A stretch of DNA of 34,585 nucleotides from positions 1 through 34,585 of the forward strand of contig NZ_RCFQ01000033.1 in NCBI RefSeq assembly GCF_003665155.1. The letters run 5' to 3'. The DNA is from Mariprofundus sp. EBB-1. GTDB lineage: Bacteria > Pseudomonadota > Zetaproteobacteria > Mariprofundales > Mariprofundaceae. Of the stretch, positions 31,187 to 34,585 are shown piece by piece. A model generated the notes under the pieces. That model searched no databases. It saw nothing but the letters and a program-made list of their open reading frames with translations, and had not been told where the DNA came from. The position numbers and the translations under genes were made by a program. Within the stretch, counting starts at the first letter, position 1, and each line of letters starts with the position of its first letter.

Positions 31187-33346
31187 ATGAAAAATACAAA
31201 GCAACATATTACATCGCAATACTCTGTCTCAGAGTATATCGACATGCTGATTACCAATTCAGCGCATCTGAACCAAAGCTCTGCCTTGCTTGAAAAGGCA
31301 TGCCAGTATGTTTGGGATGCACAAGATATTGATTCTGAACTGCCAAGTAGTCTGGATGTTGCCATCTTACTCAGTCAGTTAAGTGCGGATGAGACAACGA
31401 TGATTGTATGTTTACTCAGTGACAGTCGTCTGCGCTCAACTGAATTTCACCAGCGCATTCAACTTGAATTCACTGACGAATTACTTCACATGGTTCAGGG
31501 CCTTGAAAAGCTGCATGGGTTTAAAACAAGTCAATCAGATGGTCATGAGCAATCCGAGCGTCTGAGAAGAATGTTGTTGGCCATGGTTGATGATGTCCGC
31601 GTGGTGCTTATCAAGCTTGCATACAGGGTACAGCGGCTCAGAGAGCTTTCAAAAGCAGATGAAGAGACACGCAAAGCCATTGCATCCGAATCACTTGAAA
31701 TCTTTTCACCCATTGCCAATCGATTAGGTATCGGACAATTAAAATGGGAACTTGAAGATCTGTCCTTTCGCTATCTGCAACCTGAGACCTATAAGCGCAT
31801 TGCCAGGTTGCTTGAAGAAAAAAGAGGCGGACGTGAGACCTATATCAAACAGGTGGTCACAGAGATTGATGGGTTGCTAAAAAGTTCCGAGATTGATGCC
31901 AGGGTTTATGGCAGGCCAAAGCATATCTATAGTATCTGGTCAAAAATGACGCATAAAGACAAACAGTTTTCGGAATTGTTTGATGTTCTGGCCATCAGAG
32001 TCACGGTAACCACCATCGCAGAGTGTTATACCGCACTGGGGTTGATACATGGTCGCTGGCATCATATTCCTAAAGAGTTTGATGATTATATTGCCAACAC
32101 AAAAGCCAATGGCTACCAAAGTCTGCATACGGCCGTGTATGGGCCGGAGGGAAAACCGGTCGAAATTCAGATTAGAACGAAAGCCATGCACGAGTTTGCA
32201 GAATTTGGTGTGGCAGCACACTGGCGTTATAAGGAGCGAAGCAAACAGGACGACGTACTGGAAAAAACGATTCATTCGGTCCGAAGACTGTTGGAAACAG
32301 CTGAAGGTGATGATGAGGAATTTTTAGGTAGTTTTAAAACAGAGCTGTTCTCTGACCGGGTATTTGTGTTGAGCCCTGATGGTAAAGTCATTGATTTGCC
32401 GCAAGGCGCAACGCCGCTTGATTTTGCCTACGGCATTCACACAGAAGTCGGGCACAAATGTCGAGGCGCAAAAGTGAACGGTCACATCGTACCGTTAACC
32501 ACGCCACTTCAAAATGGTGTGCAAGTCGAAATTTTAACGACGAATCATGCCGCACCAAGCAGAGACTGGCTCAATCCGAATCTGGGATATATCACTAGCA
32601 ACAGGGCACGCGCAAAAATAAAAGCCTGGTTCCGGCAACAGAATTATGAGCAAAATGTGATAGATGGTAAAACCGCTATCGATCGCGAACTCAAACGCAT
32701 GCACATTTTAAATCCTGATATACATAAAGCTCTCACGCATTTTAAAGTGAAGAGTGAAAAAGAGTGGCAGGCAAAAGTCGGGCGCGGTGATGTTACATCA
32801 GCGCAGTTGACGCAGGGTTTAAATCAAGCCTATACCAGTGAGTCATTGAAAACGCTTCCTTCTAAACCTAAACCGAAAAAGAGAGGCAGTGCAGATCCAT
32901 CGATCAATGTTTGTGGCGTAGGTAACCTGTTATCCTATATGGCCAACTGCTGTAAGCCCGTTCCCGGTGATGAGATCATTGGCTTTATTACCCATGGCAA
33001 AGGGGTTTCGGTTCATCGCCCTGATTGCATAAACATACTTAATCTGGAACATGATAAGCAAAAACGACTCATTTCTGTTGAGTGGGCGGATCATGAACAT
33101 CAGACATTTGAGATCAAGCTTGCTATCCAGGCCATTGATCGAACAGGGCTGTTAAAAGATATTTCAAGCATACTGTCCGACCTGAAGGTTAACGTACTCA
33201 GTATTCAGACCTTATCAAATAAAGACATGCAAATGGCAGATATGCAAATCATGATGGAAATAGAAGACCTTGAACAACTGCAAAAAGTCACTGACAAAAT
33301 TATGCAGTTACAGAATGTATTTAAGGTTTATCGGCAGAACGCATAA
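31187..33346 (+). CDS. relA: (p)ppGpp synthetase RelA
   Basis: RelA makes the alarmone (p)ppGpp from ATP and GDP/GTP on stalled ribosomes during amino-acid starvation. The 719 residues have the RelA layout: a degenerate N-terminal HD hydrolase domain (no 'HD..ED' motif; the region around LLSDSRLRS lacks the metal ligands), a synthetase domain with GRPKHIYSIWSKM, EFDD (297-300, the acidic form typical of synthetase-only RelA rather than SpoT) and NGYQSLHTAVYGP, a TGS domain (about 385-450), the zinc-finger-like part around NCCKPVPGDEI, and a C-terminal ACT domain (about 645-719). It is therefore synthetase-only. The start has no good ribosome binding site, and a GGTAGAG lies too far upstream. 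Confidence 0.95.
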   Translation: MKNTKQHITSQYSVSEYIDMLITNSAHLNQSSALLEKACQYVWDAQDIDSELPSSLDVAILLSQLSADETTMIVCLLSDSRLRSTEFHQRIQLEFTDELLHMVQGLEKLHGFKTSQSDGHEQSERLRRMLLAMVDDVRVVLIKLAYRVQRLRELSKADEETRKAIASESLEIFSPIANRLGIGQLKWELEDLSFRYLQPETYKRIARLLEEKRGGRETYIKQVVTEIDGLLKSSEIDARVYGRPKHIYSIWSKMTHKDKQFSELFDVLAIRVTVTTIAECYTALGLIHGRWHHIPKEFDDYIANTKANGYQSLHTAVYGPEGKPVEIQIRTKAMHEFAEFGVAAHWRYKERSKQDDVLEKTIHSVRRLLETAEGDDEEFLGSFKTELFSDRVFVLSPDGKVIDLPQGATPLDFAYGIHTEVGHKCRGAKVNGHIVPLTTPLQNGVQVEILTTNHAAPSRDWLNPNLGYITSNRARAKIKAWFRQQNYEQNVIDGKTAIDRELKRMHILNPDIHKALTHFKVKSEKEWQAKVGRGDVTSAQLTQGLNQAYTSESLKTLPSKPKPKKRGSADPSINVCGVGNLLSYMANCCKPVPGDEIIGFITHGKGVSVHRPDCINILNLEHDKQKRLISVEWADHEHQTFEIKLAIQAIDRTGLLKDISSILSDLKVNVLSIQTLSNKDMQMADMQIMMEIEDLEQLQKVTDKIMQLQNVFKVYRQNA

Positions 33347-33438
33347 GCCTTTGGCATAGAGCAAGATCTGCCCCGAATGTTTCGACTTTTTTGGGAAACA
33401 CATCGAGTATGCCCCTGTTGATTCGATGATCTGATGTT

Positions 33439-33475
33439 TATAAGGGATGTTATATTGACCCTTATATATTATAAT
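33439..33475 (+). promoter_or_regulatory. Operator palindrome overlapping the hipBA promoter
   Basis: TATAAGGG (33439-33446) and CCCTTATA (33459-33466) form a perfect inverted repeat with a 12-base spacer. A TATAAT box lies at 33470-33475, with only a weak -35 upstream. A site so placed would let the HipB-like protein block its own promoter. If transcription starts about 7 bases past the box, the message would be nearly leaderless. Confidence 0.55.
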
Positions 33476-33483
33476 ACTATATT

Positions 33484-33816
33484 ATGGACACCATGTTGTC
33501 CTCTAATGAACTATTCTCCTTGCTCTCACCTAAAGATATTCAGGGTCAACTGGCCGCTGAGGTGAAGCGCTCACGTGTAGAGATTAATGGCTGGAAACGG
33601 GATACACTGGCGGAGAAATCAGGCGTGCCTGCATCGACCATTAAACGATTTGAAAATAGTGGTGAAATATCTCTGCGGCAGTTACTGATGCTTGTGCATG
33701 CGCTTGGTCTGTTGGATCGATTTGATCAACTGCTTAATAACGAGATTGAAGGCATGCGAATGGATGAGTATATCAAACAGAATGCGCGTAAACCTCGTGT
33801 AAGGGGTGTGAAGTGA
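33484..33816 (+). CDS. hipB: HipB-like antitoxin (Xre-family HTH regulator)
   Basis: The 110-residue protein contains an Xre helix-turn-helix (about 38-76, WKRDTLAEKSGVPASTIKRFENSGEISLRQLLMLVHALGL) and a basic C-terminal tail (RKPRVRGVK). In HipBA systems the antitoxin binds operators in the promoter, represses its own operon and neutralises the HipA kinase. The stop overlaps the hipA GTG by 4 bases (GTGA), so the two are coupled. There is no ribosome binding site before ATG 33484 or the Met at 33493; translation from a leaderless message is possible. Confidence 0.85.
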   Translation: MDTMLSSNELFSLLSPKDIQGQLAAEVKRSRVEINGWKRDTLAEKSGVPASTIKRFENSGEISLRQLLMLVHALGLLDRFDQLLNNEIEGMRMDEYIKQNARKPRVRGVK

Positions 33817-34585
33817 AAACCCTTGATGTCATCTATAAACCTAGAAATATGTTGGTCGGCCGATTACTGCATCAAGGATATGACCTGCTGTTTGAATATG
33901 ATCAGGAGTTTGTTGCGACGGGACTGAATTTATCTCCTTTCAAACTCAAATTTGAGGTAGGCATTCAGAAAAGTGATGCCCGCTTCAGACAATACCTGCA
34001 TGGCCTGTTTGATGATTCTTTGCCTGATGGCTGGGGATTGTTACTTATGAATAGAGAGCTGAAACGAAGAGGCATTCAATTCCCGATAAGCCCTCTGGAT
34101 CGGCTTGCCTATATTGGAGACTCTGCAATGGGCGCATTGAGCTATAGGCCGTCTATGGGTTCGGATAATGATGATCAGCTATTTGATATAAGCGAAATTG
34201 CTGAAGCATCGATCAAATTTTATGAGGGTGAGATAGAGAGCGTGCTTCCTGCTATGGCCAGGGCTGGTGGTTCACCAGGTGGCGCGCGACCAAAAGTAGT
34301 TGTAGGTATTAACGGTAATCAGATTATTTCTGGTGAAGGTGATCTGCCAAGTGGATATGAGCATTGGATCATCAAGTTTGCGGCCAGAAAAGATCTAAAC
34401 AGGGCAGGTGAAATGGAATATGCCTACTATCAAATGGCATTGGCTGCAGGCCTAAATATGATGGAATCTCGACTCTTTGAGGTTGGAGATTACAAGTTTT
34501 TTGGAACCAGACGTTTTGACAGGGTCGGAAATAAAAGAGTTCACATGCATACCGTTGCAAATTTGATTGATGCTAACTTTAGAGA
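33813..34585 (+). CDS. hipA: HipA-like toxin kinase, C-terminal part cut by window edge
   Basis: A reading frame starting at GTG 33813 stays open to the right edge (257 visible residues). It matches HipA: an N-terminal domain with LHGLFDDSLPDGWGLLLMNREL, followed by a kinase-like region with AGGSPGGARPK (residues 151-161), the Gly-rich/autophosphorylation segment, HWIIKF with nucleotide-binding Lys188, and RRFDRVGNKRVHMHTVANLI. HipA phosphorylates glutamyl-tRNA synthetase (or, in relatives, other tRNA synthetases), which raises (p)ppGpp and drives persistence; that relA lies just upstream is suggestive but may be chance. The catalytic Asp lies beyond the window. Confidence 0.88.
   Translation, partial: MKTLDVIYKPRNMLVGRLLHQGYDLLFEYDQEFVATGLNLSPFKLKFEVGIQKSDARFRQYLHGLFDDSLPDGWGLLLMNRELKRRGIQFPISPLDRLAYIGDSAMGALSYRPSMGSDNDDQLFDISEIAEASIKFYEGEIESVLPAMARAGGSPGGARPKVVVGINGNQIISGEGDLPSGYEHWIIKFAARKDLNRAGEMEYAYYQMALAAGLNMMESRLFEVGDYKFFGTRRFDRVGNKRVHMHTVANLIDANFR

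Noticed and set aside
33455-33475. TTGACC and TATAAT as one sigma-70 promoter before hipB
   Set aside because: Only 9 bases separate them, far from the usual 16-18, so they cannot be a -35/-10 pair.

Overview
The window is chromosomal DNA of a Gram-negative proteobacterium. It encodes outer-membrane lipid transport (MlaA), several lipoproteins, an ExeA/ExeB-type pair, RelA with the proteobacterial EFDD synthetase motif, and FabI, AroC, Tex and YceH. No gene fixes the lineage. A little-sampled or deep-branching proteobacterium, for example a zetaproteobacterium, fits the mixed content, but that is a guess.

Bases 1-12112 look like accessory DNA. At the left edge is a cut-off REP-associated transposase fused in frame to an unrelated membrane segment. 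Six plus-strand genes follow (728-11605): an exported LPP20-like protein, a lipoprotein with a TPR region and a CHAT protease domain, a DUF1318-like lipoprotein, a 1959-residue exported protein (propeller-like start, EF-hand loop, long helical repeats, C-terminal CHAT), a small membrane-anchored protein, and a class III nucleotidyl cyclase-like protein. Both CHAT domains keep their His and Cys. Most of these products appear to be exported, so this reads as an envelope-located protease system and is the most unusual part of the window. On its right lie 11-bp-spaced repeats, a minus-strand tRNA-Arg(CCG) and an inverted 3'-half tRNA-Arg copy, which together resemble an integration site.

Bases 12242-23576 are mostly conserved housekeeping genes: fabI-aroC (overlapping), a convergent mlaA with a SPOR-like C-terminal extension, gspA/exeA-gspB/exeB, a DUF4197 gene, a 16-codon ORF coupled to an inorganic pyrophosphatase gene, a minus-strand DUF3012 lipoprotein, tex behind two terminator-like hairpins, and yceH.

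Bases 23630-30865 form a tightly packed minus-strand run, in transcription order: xseA, an M23 peptidase gene, a receiver-only response regulator, a SPOR protein, a gamma-glutamyltransferase, folK, a deoxynucleoside kinase, a small membrane protein and a membrane-anchored Mrr-like protein. The first eight are overlapping or separated by less than about 50 bases. The plus strand then carries relA and a hipBA-type toxin-antitoxin pair whose hipA runs off the right edge.
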